Assembly: GCA_026225945.1 (NCBI GenBank)
Contig: JAMJFZ010003163.1
Location: forward strand, 23,189,001-23,253,000
Origin: Cricetomys ansorgei
Lineage: Eukaryota; Chordata; Mammalia; Rodentia; Nesomyidae
Length of the DNA stretch: 64,000 nucleotides
Direction: 5' to 3'
In this document: in pieces, positions 1-9,395 of the stretch
How the letters are laid out: the number at the start of each line of letters is the position of its first letter
Position numbering within the stretch: position 1 is the first letter of the stretch
Program-made: the position numbers and the translations under genes
The notes under the pieces: model-generated
The model's database searches: none
What the model was told of the DNA's origin: nothing
The model's input: the letters and a program-made list of their open reading frames with translations, nothing else

Positions 1-955
1 GCGCACAAGAATAGCATGGCCGCTGAGCGTGACATATTTTTATCTCTATGCATTTCAATGAAGTCAGGCTGGTACATAAAAGGTTATCACCTAGGAAACA
101 TATTTTCCTAAGCACAAGTTAAACATGCAAGGGAGATCAGCAAAGATATTCAATTTAGCCAGTCAACCCTAACCTATTAATATTTTAACAAAATCCAGTG
201 AGGATAATTTTTTTCTTTGATCCCATTTCATGTGAGCAGCCGGGAAAGGGAAGAAAAATTAAAAACAAAATAGTCAAGCATACAGAATGAGGTTATGTAT
301 TAAGTGGGGTATTTAATGTTTCTGGCATTTCATAGCCCAGGGGAAAGTGTGGATGGATTTAACAATCAAGAGCTGTGTTCCCTTGGCCACGAAGTTCGAG
401 AAACATAAAATAATCTATACCTCCAAGCTGACAAATCATACCTGACACCCAGCTTCATCTCACCGGGACTCCCAAGATCAGCATTAATCACATGTTACAC
501 GGAGTCAAAAGAAAAGCAAATCACACCATGCCGAAAGTGAGTTGGAAGGTCTTCGGGAAGGGATTTTAATCAATAATAGGAGGACTGATAACCAGGAGTT
601 ACTGTTTTAATCTCCCGATATGAAAAGAAATGAATTCAAAGCACAAAGCCACAAGGAGCTGGAAGGAGCCCAGGATGTCTTGAAGAACCACAAGTAGTTA
701 GGCACTCAACTCTCTTTCTTAGTTCAAGACGAGAGGATTTTGTTTGCAAAGAAGAGCAAGGTTGTGTTTAGTCCTCTTGCTTCTAGAGCTTATGCTTCCT
801 CTCCTAAGAGCACTTCCACCTTCCTCTAGACAGGGCTGCTGCCTGAACCAGATAAAACTGGTGTCACAGAGGTTGGTTCTAAGACACCCCTGTAACTCCC
901 GAGGGTCCCGGCCGATGCCATTGTGAAGTTCTTAGTCACGGTGATGTGGGAGAGG
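1..955. other. Unique-looking non-coding DNA
   Basis: I recognise no interspersed repeat and no credible exon here. The left 600 bases are AT-rich with several homopurine runs and look single-copy. A 60-residue open frame at 744-926 is leucine-rich, but it is short, lacks a recognisable domain and is not supported as a gene. Confidence 0.5.
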
Positions 956-959
956 CTGT

Positions 960-1290
960 TAGAAGTTGAAGTATGTCCTGTCCAAATGTCCGTGTTGAAC
1001 TTGGAACCCTCACTGCTTCAGAATGTGGCCTTATTTGGAAATAAGAGAGTTGTTGAAGTGATGGGTTAAGATGAGGCCATGTTGCGGTAGGGTGGACCCC
1101 AAACCAACATGAATGGAAGGGGAAACTGGGACACAGACGCACAGGGAGATGTCACATGCAGGTGAAGATAGAGATTAGAACCCCAAAGATGGCCAGCAAA
1201 CCACGACGGTGCTTACTCTTCCCCACGACTCTGGGAAGCAGCCAGCCTTGCTGACACCTAGAGCTTGGACTTTCCTTGCGGAGAATTTGG
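960..1290 (+). mobile_element. MLT1-class MaLR LTR fragment
   Basis: The stretch follows the MLT1-type layout in plus orientation: an early segment with 'cagaatgtggccttatttgg', then 'gttaagatgaggccat', then a gggtgg/cccc block and a late 'gctgacacctagagcttgg' block. It is diverged and lacks a clear 3' terminus. MaLR LTRs are non-autonomous relics of ERVL-type retrotransposons. Subfamily is not certain. Confidence 0.65.
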
Positions 1291-1599
1291 TCAGTTTTTG
1301 TTGCCTGGGCCTCAGGCACACACGTCGCTATAGCAAGCCCAGCAAATCATGGGTGCACTGCATCTTATGCCCATGTACTTCAAATCTTGAAGATTTAAGG
1401 ATACGGCTCGTGTTTCTCTTGCCCAGAACTGATGCCAACACATTGGAAAGCTGAACAAGTATATAAATTAATACCTATCTCAAGCAGATGTGACCTGAAT
1501 CCCCAGATCCAAACGTACCTGAAGTTCTAAACTTGCCCTTGCTGCTATGTGTGTTATTAGATTCACATTTATAATTCAGACTGATTAGAATTGAGTTTT

Positions 1600-1765
1600 T
1601 TTGTTTTTTGTTGTTGTTGCTTTCCAGACAGGGTTTCTCTGTTGTAACTCTGGCTGTCCTGGAACTCACTCTGTAGACCAGGCTGGCCTCGAACTCACAG
1701 AGATCCGCCTGCCTCTGCCTCCCAAGTGCTGGGATTAAAGGCGTGCTCTACCACCTCCCAGCTAA
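1600..1765 (-). mobile_element. B1 SINE with intact target-site duplication
   Basis: A full-length B1 (7SL RNA-derived SINE) lies on the minus strand. It shows the T-rich tail at the left, 'gacagggtttctctg', 'ctggcctcgaactca' and 'cccaagtgctgggattaaag'. An 11-base direct repeat, aattgagtttt, is found at 1589-1599 and 1766-1776, which marks the target-site duplication. Low divergence and the intact duplication make it one of the younger insertions here. Confidence 0.93.
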
Positions 1766-1776
1766 AATTGAGTTTT

Positions 1777-2880
1777 GGTTACAAAGGACTCCTAAATTAT
1801 TAATTCTACAAGCACTCAGTATGAACTCTGGTTACCTGAGAAGCATGAGGTCTACGGATAAAGAACACAATCATGTTGACTAGACCACAGAAAGATTTCA
1901 TCCAGTTTGGAACAGCGTGTTTTTCAGGAAGGAAATGGACAGATTCTGAGCAGAGGGATCAGATGGGGAGGGACCTGCATGCTGAATTGCAGGAGGGTGT
2001 GAGATGGTTTTCCTGAAGGGAAAAAGAGGAAAAAGGGTGGTGGTGGAAGGGAAAACAGGATCAATGCTTAAACAGATACAACAGTGCTGTCTTATTTTCT
2101 TTACTCTCGATGTGATAACAAAGGGTACACACTTATACATTAGAGAAATAAATGAAAAAAGAAGACAAGCCCTCCTAGGCACGCTCATGCGTCCATCTCT
2201 CAGGAGAGTCTAGATTGTGACAAATGGATAATTAACACTATCACAAATGGCAATGCAAGGAAGGCTTGGAGTCCACCTGTAGGAGCCCCAGGGACAGAAC
2301 CGGGAGGCTGTGGGAGACAAGCTTAGAGTGGTCGTTTAATGCTCTATGAGAAGAATGAGTGTGGGGCCCTGGAGCAGTAGGTACCTGTCACATGAGGTAT
2401 CTCTGCAGCTTGGGGGGCGTCTGTCAGTGTACGTGCTGAGGAGGTTAGCAGGCTGGGTGACTTCAAGGCTCCCCCCAGACTGGACTTTTAGTCCTTTGTT
2501 ACTCTAAGACTTCTGTTTTCATATTGTAAAGTTAGAGGCGTTGGGTTTGGCCATCCAAATTCTCCATCTGGAATGTGTTAGTATTCAGAGACTCCTACCT
2601 AGTCCATTCTATGTACCTCACCCTCTGTCCACACACCCAGGGAGTTGTGGGCTCAGCTTGTCTGGAACACACACAGTCAAAACATTCATCTTTGTTCAAA
2701 GAAATGGCTAAGGCTATGGGGATGTGACTCTTGCTGACGGGAAGCACATAAAAGGAGACATGGCCATTCAGATTATTTTCCTCTTTGCTCTAACTAAAAA
2801 AAAAAAAAAAAAACCTACACCATAGCTGACAGTTGAAGGCTAATATTAAAAATGTAATCAGTCCGGCTATAGACATTTTT
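1777..2880. other. Non-coding DNA, no recognised repeat
   Basis: Nothing coding or clearly repetitive was recognised. There is an 18-base A run at 2796-2813, which could be the tail of an unrecognised retroposon. Short open frames on both strands at 1898-2213 overlap each other and are chance frames. Confidence 0.4.
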
Positions 2881-2886
2881 ATTGGT

Positions 2887-3300
2887 GCCCCATATTGGGC
2901 GTTTAATATACTTGACGGCCAGTCGAGGGACAGCCTGGATGAAGGACTACCATTGCACCACATAGCTCTTTATTTAGGCTTTAGATTTCTTTGAAAGAAC
3001 ATGGAACTTTGTGTTGAGGACCAGGGTGGATCTTGAGATGTCGGGGTGGACGTGAGAGTGGGGATGGGGGTGGGGGTTCAGATGGTCCTTTAGGTCTGAT
3101 GCTGCAGTCAACCTTGGAAACTGGAAGAGAAAATATTCTCTCAGTTTTGGCCGGCATGACTGTAGGCTGAATCAAGAGAGGAAAAACACTGATGTTTGCA
3201 GTCAAGAAAGAAATGAAAGCCAGTCGTGGGAGGGGTCTCCACCCACTGTGTAGGAAAGGGAGCCTGTGGCCGTTCAGTAAGTGACATATGGGGACCGCCG
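2887..3300 (-). mobile_element. Possible ERVK-type LTR remnant with PBS-like site
   Basis: Read on the minus strand, 2887-2907 resembles the primer-binding site complementary to tRNA-Lys1,2 (a core like 'cgcccaatatggggc'). Beyond it lies 'aataaag' within about 80 bases, as in an R/U5 region. LTR ends and target duplications were not found, so this may be coincidence. If real, it is a badly decayed endogenous retroviral LTR, without coding sequence. Confidence 0.25.
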
Positions 3301-3384
3301 TCACCATGGCCCACTTAAGTTCTACCTGGATGCTAGGTTACTTTTTAAATCGGCCATCCTGTTAAAAAAGACGGTTCTCGAGGG

Positions 3385-3590
3385 TTGAGGGTGATGGTGG
3401 ATGAAAGTCCCAGCAGGGAAAGGACACTTGCTGAGGAGCCCGCCAACCTGAGCTTGATTCCCCAGGATCCACATGGTGAAAGGAGGAAATGGATTCCTAC
3501 AAGGTGCCGTCTGACCTCCACCTGTGCGCTGCAGTGCCCACACACCCACACGCTAAACCAATACACACAGTTAAAACATGACATTCCTGA
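3385..3590 (+). mobile_element. B2/B3-type SINE, diverged
   Basis: The order of blocks matches a tRNA-derived B2/B3 SINE: 'ggacacttgctgagga', 'gattccccaggatccacatgg', 'tctgacctccacctgtgc', then a CA-rich tail near 3540-3570. The head carries the degraded internal promoter boxes. It is old and interrupted. Confidence 0.65.
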
Positions 3591-3811
3591 AACCAAACCC
3601 CACTATGAACTGAAATACAATCTGTTACGAACATCCGACATTAGCATTTTAGTAAAAAGATGGATATTTTAGTAAGAGGATTGATATTTTCACCATCCTA
3701 CTTCCCGGATTGGAAGAATTCTGGGAAGTTACAACATTTCTCTTGCTTAAAACATTAACTCTCTGTGAAAATGCATCTTTTCATGTTAAATCCCTTCTTA
3801 GGTTTGCGAAG

Positions 3812-4046
3812 CGTAGCATGGGTAGTGGAAGGAACATAGGCCATATTCAGAGTCTGCCAGGCATGTTACAGATGAAACCAGAACCCCATGGCCCCCTCTG
3901 CTCACCCCAGAGATCCAGGCTCTTTGTTTTCCAAAGATTACAGTTTTCCTTCATCATAATCAGAATAGCTGGTCACCCTGTCCCAGAATATAATCAGCCG
4001 TGTGGCTGAGCTGGGCTCAGTTCTGCACTGATGGTGTGTGAGAGGC
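3812..4046 (+). repeat. Inverted repeat, left arm
   Basis: This 235-base segment is repeated as its reverse complement at 5297-5517. By reading, the arms are identical apart from 14 bases (ttttccttcatcat, after 'aaagattacag') present only here. The spacer of 1250 bases contains a MER5, a MIR, the TG array and a MaLR end. The arm itself matches no repeat family I know. Confidence 0.95.
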
Positions 4047-4257
4047 AGCGGATTTGGGGCCAGGCTTTGAGAGCAAGCGAGCCTTTTTTCCTGTGCTGTC
4101 AGAGCCAAAGCTGTCTTAGCTTTGAGTCATAACAAGCTTTTCAGCGCTTTGGACGCTGGCCTTCACTGAAAGGAATCAGAGACGATGAGATTGACTTCTT
4201 GGTGCCCATATTTCTGACCAGCTCTTAAGCAAACTCACGCAATGCCACCAGCCTACA

Positions 4258-4435
4258 GCGCAGCGGTTCCAAAAACTGATCGAGGAACAGAATCTCCCAG
4301 AGGTTTTTAAATGCAGGTTTGAGGCCCATCTCCAGTTCTGGCTTCAGAAGGTCTAGAGTGGGAATGAAGAATTCACAATTCAAGCAAGCTCCTGGTGATG
4401 CTCGTATTGCTGGTCTTGGGAATATGCTTTGGGAC
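4258..4435 (+). mobile_element. MER5A-like hAT transposon relic
   Basis: It resembles MER5A, a small non-autonomous hAT-Charlie element: 'cagcggttccaaaaactg' at the left terminus, 'cagaatctcccagagg', and 'ctcctggtgatgctcgtattgctgg' split over the right half (MER5-type 'aggtgatgctgatgctgctgg' region). Terminal inverted repeats are worn. Confidence 0.6.
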
Positions 4436-4504
4436 TAAATGTCAGAAGGTGGTTGCTCCGTAGTACCTGTTGCTTTCAGTGGTCTTTAGGGAGGACATCT
4501 AGCC

Positions 4505-4605
4505 AGGAAAACCTGGATTCTATACCCACCCTGCTTCTCCGACTCTGTGGCTGTGGACAGGACACTTTTCTTCTCTGAACCTGTTTTCCAGCTGAATACA
4601 ATGAC
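4505..4605 (+). mobile_element. MIR fragment
   Basis: The core follows the MIR pattern in plus orientation: an 'ctctgtggctgtggacagg' block followed by 'cttctctgaacctgttttcc'. MIR is an ancient tRNA-derived mammalian SINE; only the central part is recognisable. Confidence 0.6.
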
Positions 4606-4708
4606 CCCCGCCCTTCCTCCCTTAAAAGCAATCATGGTTTGGATATAAAAATCTTCCCTGTAGGTTCATGTGTTTAGATATCTGATTATCATCTAGTGGA
4701 ACTATTTG

Positions 4709-5041
4709 ATGTGTGTGTGTGGTGTGTGTGTGGTGTGTGTGTGGTGTGTATGTGTGTGTGTGTGAGTGTGTGTGTGTGTGTGTGTGTTGTGTGTGTGTTG
4801 TGTGTGTATGTGTGTGTTATGTACGTGTGTGTGTATGTGTATGTCTGTGTGTATGTGGTGTGTGTGTGTGTGTGTTATGTACGTGTTTGTGTATGTGTGT
4901 GGTGTGTGTGTGTATGTGTGTGTGTATGTCTGTGTGTGTGTGGTGTGTATGTGTGTGTGTGTGGTGTGTGTATGTGTGTGTGTATGTCTGTGTGTGTGTG
5001 GTGTGTATGTGTGTGTGTGTGGTGTGTGTGTGTGTGTGTGC
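4709..5041 (+). repeat. Long interrupted (TG)n array with 58-base higher-order unit
   Basis: About 330 bases of TG repeat are broken by GTGGTG, TATG, CTG and ATGTACG interruptions. The interruptions recur in register: the block at 4921-4978 repeats from 4979, a 58-base period, and 'ttatgtacgtgt' occurs at 4818 and 4875. The array thus grew partly by duplication of larger units. Long cysteine/valine frames through it are artefacts. Confidence 0.97.
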
Positions 5042-5104
5042 ACTTTTGGACATGCCACTAATTTCCTAGATCGGGAATTAGGGGCACAGTGTGAGGTTAT
5101 AACC

Positions 5105-5285
5105 CAGCCCTAACTCCAGCCTGAGCTCCTGCCGTTGACGTGTGACTGTACCCCTCACAGCCTCCAGCGCCTGACAGATTGCCCAGTCTACACCATGAGC
5201 CAAAAGAAATCCTTCCTCCTTTAAATCGCTTCTGTCGGGTATTCAGTCACTGTGATGGGAAACTAACGCAAACTAACGCACAGAG
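5105..5285 (+). mobile_element. MaLR LTR 3' part
   Basis: The 3' half of a rodent MaLR LTR (MT/ORR1 type): 'catgagccaaaagaaatcc' at the polyadenylation region, 'ttcctcctttaaatcgcttc', then 'gggaaactaacgca' at the 3' end. The last ten bases, aactaacgca, are present twice in tandem (5261-5280). Confidence 0.7.
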
Positions 5286-5296
5286 GGTGAGGAGAC

Positions 5297-5517
5297 GCCT
5301 CTCACACACCATCAGTGCAGAACTGAGCCCAGCTCAGCCACACGGCTGATTATATTCTGGGACAGGGTGACCAGCTATTCTGATTCTGTAATCTTTGGAA
5401 AACAAAGAGCCTGGATCTCTGGGGTGAGCAGAGGGGGCCATGGGGTTCTGGTTTCATCTGTAACATGCCTGGCAGACTCTGAATATGGCCTATGTTCCTT
5501 CCACTACCCATGCTACG
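5297..5517 (-). repeat. Inverted repeat, right arm
   Basis: This is the reverse complement of 3812-4046 and lacks the 14-base insert of that arm. It starts 11 bases after the MaLR end and stops abruptly at 'ccatgctacg', while flanking DNA is unrelated. Identity elsewhere appears complete, so the copy is recent or kept identical by gene conversion. Confidence 0.95.
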
Positions 5518-5649
5518 TCCTCTGGGATTTAAGGGTTCTGCTCAGGGATGTATTAATGCACAAAGAAAACAAATATCACCAAAACGATGGAAAGTACAAG
5601 AGTCAAAGGAGTTAGTGATTATGAAAGTAGAGAGAGCAGGATTTTTTTT

Positions 5650-5840
5650 TTTTTTAAACTGGGGATGGAGCCCAGAGTTTTGCAAACGCTAGGCAAGCAA
5701 GCCATCACTGGGTTGAATCCCAGTTCCCCATTTATTTATTTATCTATTTACTTAGAAACAGGGTCTCACTACATTGCCCAGGCTGGCTTAAACTCCTAAT
5801 CCTTAAAGCTCTGTTGTATCCCCAGATACAGGCATAAAGA
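5650..5840 (-). mobile_element. B4 SINE (ID plus B1 fusion)
   Basis: Minus-strand B4. An ID-like part ('ctggggatggagcccag', 'gctaggcaagcaagcc') is joined through a T/A-rich linker to a B1-like part ('gaaacagggtctcactac', 'gcccaggctggcttaaactc'). B4 is a dimer of tRNA-like ID and 7SL-like B1 units. Confidence 0.85.
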
Positions 5841-6187
5841 ATGGGGTTCATTTCTCCACCCTTAGGTTCTGAGGCATTGAGGGACACGGGGAGGACTGCC
5901 ACTCAAACTCTCCAGGCTTTCCTGTGATGCAGAGGCTTAGCACAGAAAATCTATAAGCAACGAGGACTGCCAGAGACGGCTCGGAGAGGTGAGAAAGCAC
6001 AGCACCTCCCCAAGGCAGGGCCATGCGGGACGAAAGGGAACCTCCACGGACGATAGAAAGTGGGGCTTCCGTAGACATCAGCCCTCAGGCTGAGTGTGGC
6101 CAACAGATCAGCCTTGCTTACCACTTGGCTCAGGTCAACCGTGTCATTTAAAAAGGTGAATCTGCAGGCACTAACTAAAGATCGGAG
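5841..6187. other. Non-coding DNA, nothing recognised
   Basis: Moderately GC-rich sequence between two B4 elements. The 76-residue minus frame at 5848-6078 has no recognisable domain and is taken as chance. Confidence 0.4.
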
Positions 6188-6375
6188 CTAGAAGTGGCAT
6201 CCCAGGCCTGCAATCCCAGCTACATGGATGTCGAACCTGGAGAAATGTGAGTTTGAGGCAACGTAAGGAAGCACTGACCCGAATTAAAGTTTAAAAATAC
6301 TAAGCTTGGGATATAACTTAGCGATCTCCCTGGATGAGCAAGGCCATGGATTCAATCCCTGGGGCATCATAAAAC
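6188..6375 (+). mobile_element. B4 SINE
   Basis: Plus-strand B4: a diverged B1-like half ('ctgcaatcccagctacatgg', 'tgagtttgaggcaacg') followed by an ID-like half ('gcttgggatataacttagcg', 'ggattcaatccctgggg'). Order and spacing match the ID/B1 fusion family. Confidence 0.8.
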
Positions 6376-6871
6376 AACAAGCCCCATGGCATTTTATGCT
6401 AAAATCCAACACCACCCTGTCTTAAAAGGCGCCACGGAAGTTGTTTGTACTAGAGCTAAGGGCCCACGTAGCAGCAATCTTTCCTCCTCGTGCGTCTCAC
6501 CTCGTCTTAGAAACACCGGTGCAAGTGAGGCCTAACAAAAGCAGGCTCTGAGCTTATAACACCTGATGTCCAAAACCCGGGTGCATTTTACCTCTGACTA
6601 CTACAGAATTGCTGTCTTCCCCCCGGCAGTTGCTTTCTAGGGAATCAACTGGCATGGAGAGATGGCTGTCAAAATGGGACTCTTCAAAAGATAGGTCCTG
6701 CGAGAGTCTAAAATCAATGACCTCATACCTGTTCACATCACCAACATGACAAAATGAGATTTCAGTAGCCTACGCAAGTACAGTTCTTAAGAGAAGCTAT
6801 TCAAATTATTAAAACATCTTTAGATCCATTCACGGGTTTATTGCCTGCCCATCTTGTGATTATAAGTACCG
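6376..6871. other. Non-coding DNA, no recognised repeat
   Basis: No repeat or exon recognised. The right third (6760-6860) is AT-rich and looks single-copy. The short minus frame at 6554-6736 is not supported. Confidence 0.4.
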
Positions 6872-7242
6872 TGCTTTGGTTGGATCTAAAGGTCCCCTCA
6901 AAAGCCAAAGGGTTGAAGGCTCAGTCCTCAAGTTGATGCTGCTGGGTGGTGGCAGAAACGCTGGAAGGTAGGTCCTGATGAGAAGTGTGAGGTTATCGGA
7001 GGAATGTGTTTGCGGAGGATCACGGGGGCCCCAGCCCCTTCCTCTTATTTCACCAATTCCTAGTCACAGGGAGAATGGTTCTTTCCAACAGGTTCTCCAA
7101 CCAAGATGTGCTGCGAAAGGCTCAGAGCAACAGGACCGATGCTCCATGGGTGGAAACCTCCAAAGCTGTGAGCTCAGATAAACCCGTCCTCTGTATAAAC
7201 TGATCTGTATCAAGTTATAGCAGCTGAACACTGACTAACACA
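6872..7242 (+). mobile_element. MaLR LTR (MST/ORR1-like)
   Basis: Plus orientation, beginning 'tgctttggttgga' and ending 'gactaacaca'. Internal blocks typical of the group are 'ctgctgggtggtggcagaaac', the GGTC block near 6970, and the 3' 'gtgagctcagataaaccc' polyadenylation region. Flanking target duplications were not found. Confidence 0.75.
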
Positions 7243-7410
7243 TCCTGTGGTCTGGTCACTGCTGTATATGTCTTCCACATTGCAGGCACTTACCAAATTG
7301 TTGTTGGGTGAAGACAGTCATTTGAGAGTTTGTGCATGCAAGGATTCTCAGTATTTTAAAAGCATAAAGATCCCAGAGCATTCCCAAGAAGGAACTTGTA
7401 AAAACTTATT

Positions 7411-7615
7411 TCATGTTCTACCAAAGATGGAACCTAGAGCCTTGTGTGTGCTAATCAAGCTTTCTAACACTGAGTTGTATCTCATCTCTTTGCATATTGT
7501 TATTTTGAAACCAGATCTTGCTAAGTTTCCCAGGCTGAACTTGAACTTGAGATCCTCCTCCTGCAGCCTTTCAGGTAGCTAAGATTATAGGTATGCATCA
7601 CTACCTAGCTCACCA
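7411..7615 (-). mobile_element. B4 SINE
   Basis: Minus-strand B4: diverged ID half ('gatggaacctagagccttg', 'ctaatcaagctttctaacac') followed by a B1/PB1-like half ('aagtttcccaggctgaac', 'tagctaagattataggtatg'). Confidence 0.7.
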
Positions 7616-7619
7616 TGCT

Positions 7620-7735
7620 GTTTAACAGATGAGGAAACAGAATCAAAGAACAGCTGGCCATAGTGCTCAGTGCTGCCCAAATGGTTCACAGTAGAGCTGG
7701 GATGGAAGGTCGGACACTCATATGTGAGCCCTGTC
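7620..7735 (-). mobile_element. MIR fragment
   Basis: The 'tttaacagatgaggaaacag' motif is the reverse complement of the MIR core (tttcctcatctgtaaaa), followed by 'gtagagctgggat', the inverted upstream region. It is old and short. Confidence 0.6.
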
Positions 7736-7739
7736 TATC

Positions 7740-8330
7740 ATTTACTCCTCTGCCCCCTATGAACTATTATTGTGGCTATATTTCTTAGGCAGGAACTAAT
7801 AAACCAAGGGCCCCTGGAGCCAAGCTGGCCTTGGAATCTCTTTTTCTCTTTTTGATACAAAGTAGAAACTCACCAAGAGCCTGTTGAATCTCTTATTAAA
7901 ATTGTTATTTGTCTGAGAATAAAAACAGAGAGGCTGTTAAAGAGACCTTGCGAGCTAATGAAAAAGCAAGCCGTTATAAAGCTGGAGACCCTCTCATGGC
8001 TCCGGTTCTGTTTCCTTTCTTAAGTAAATCGCTTGGCTTTTATAGGTTCCTGTTTTCCCATATATAAAAATTGGAAATTTTTGTTTTACTACATCCTTTC
8101 ACAAGGACCTTTAAGGGGCAAAATGTGCTGGAAGAAAATGCAAACCATGTAAATATTTATAAAGCTGAACTTGGTTTACAAGTTTGGAGCATTGTTTTCT
8201 ATGTATTATCACTTTGTTCCCCATGAGGAACGCTGTTAGAAAAGAAAGGAAGGAGCAGAGAGGCTGGTACTGCATCCGGAGCCTAAGACGCCAGAGATAG
8301 AGCCAAGGCTGAAGTCAGCCGAGTTCGTCT
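7740..8330. promoter_or_regulatory. Repeat-free AT-rich block, candidate conserved element
   Basis: About 590 bases without recognisable repeats, between a MIR and a URR1. It is rich in TTATTA, ATATTTATAAA and AAAATTGTTATTTGTC-type strings spaced as in developmental enhancers. There is no open frame of note. Regulatory function is inferred only from the lack of repeats and the motif style. Confidence 0.25.
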
Positions 8331-8334
8331 AGGC

Positions 8335-8558
8335 CAGCAGTTCTCAACCTGTGGGTCACACACGACCCCTGTGGGGAGTGACCCTTTCACAGAGCTCATC
8401 TAAGACCATCTGCATATCAGCTATTTACGTTACAATCCATAACAGCAGCAACATTACAGTTATGAAGTAACAATAAAAATACTTTCATGATTGAGGGTCA
8501 CCACAACACGAGGAGTTGTATTAAAGGATCACAGCGTCAGGAAGGTTGAGAGCCACTG
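8335..8558 (+). mobile_element. URR1-type hAT DNA transposon
   Basis: Non-autonomous rodent hAT element with terminal inverted repeats: 'cagcagttctcaacct' at the left and 'aggttgagagccactg' at the right, with 'ttacagttatgaagtaac' and 'gggtcaccacaacacgagga' inside. The flanking 8-mers gtctaggc (8327-8334) and ttctacgc (8559-8566) match at 6 of 8 positions, as expected for an aged hAT target duplication. Confidence 0.88.
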
Positions 8559-8566
8559 TTCTACGC

Positions 8567-9242
8567 CAAGGGTTAAGAGTAGAACAAGAGTCACTGAGAA
8601 AATAGACTGTAACTCCAAATGAGCTCTGTCCATTGGGGCCTGGGTAGAGGACACAGTAAAGGATAGTATCTGGCTAAGCAGCTTCCCCAAGCAAAGACCA
8701 GAGGGAAGGCTCTCTAGAACTCCAGGCAAGCCAGAAGTAGAGGGGAGAGGAGAATGTCTCAAGAAAGGTACATGCCAAGTGGTTCAAAAATATTCCAGAA
8801 ATGGCCAAGAGTGCCATCTATGTCAGAGGAGAGAGATGCTGGCAGAGAGAGGAGAAGAAGGGGAATCAGGACCTCAAATATATTAAAGAATGTCAATGTT
8901 TACTCCTCTGAATAATTGGAAGCCCGGGGACTTCCCTTGGTGGGAAGAATTTGGACAGTGGATGTGGAAAGTTTTGGGTTCAAATCCCAGAACAACCTCT
9001 TTCTGTTTCATAAGTCAGAATTCCTCATTGGTCTGGTGGATCCATGGCTAGAAAGAGGTTATGTCTGAAAGCTCCAAGGTCAGATCCTGCCCCTTGGAGT
9101 TTGACCCTCCCCAGCCAGTGGCTCCTGCTTAGACCCTGCTGAGACCAGACTGAGCCAGAAGAGAGGAGAAGCAGGGAGTGTGCCCTGCTGTCGTGGCACC
9201 ATCTCCCTCCTGTACGGCGGTGCTTCCTTGTCCTTGCTGAGT
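8567..9242. other. Non-coding DNA with a weak MIR-like patch
   Basis: No gene recognised. At 8960-9010 'gttttgggttcaaatcccag' resembles a MIR core in plus orientation. The rest is unassigned. Confidence 0.4.
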
Positions 9243-9395
9243 TGCCTGTTTTCCATTTGAGACAGGGTATAGCCTTATAGCCCAGGCTAGCCTCAGGATC
9301 GCTGTGTAGCAGAAGATGACCTTGAACTTCTGATCCTCTGGGTTCTGTCTCCCAGTTGCTGAAATTATAGGGTGCCTCACCACTAGGTTTACTGC
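9243..9395 (-). mobile_element. B1 SINE, diverged
   Basis: Minus-strand B1: 'gagacagggtatagcc', 'agcccaggctagcctcagg', 'accttgaacttctgatcc', 'ctgaaattatagg'. It is strongly diverged, so an old B1/PB1. The minus-strand frame of 145 residues at 9025-9462 runs through it and is not a gene. Confidence 0.8.

Noticed and set aside
4696..5113. Open frames of 115-121 residues rich in Cys/Val or Thr/His
   Set aside because: They are translations of the TG array in several frames and both strands at once; not coding.
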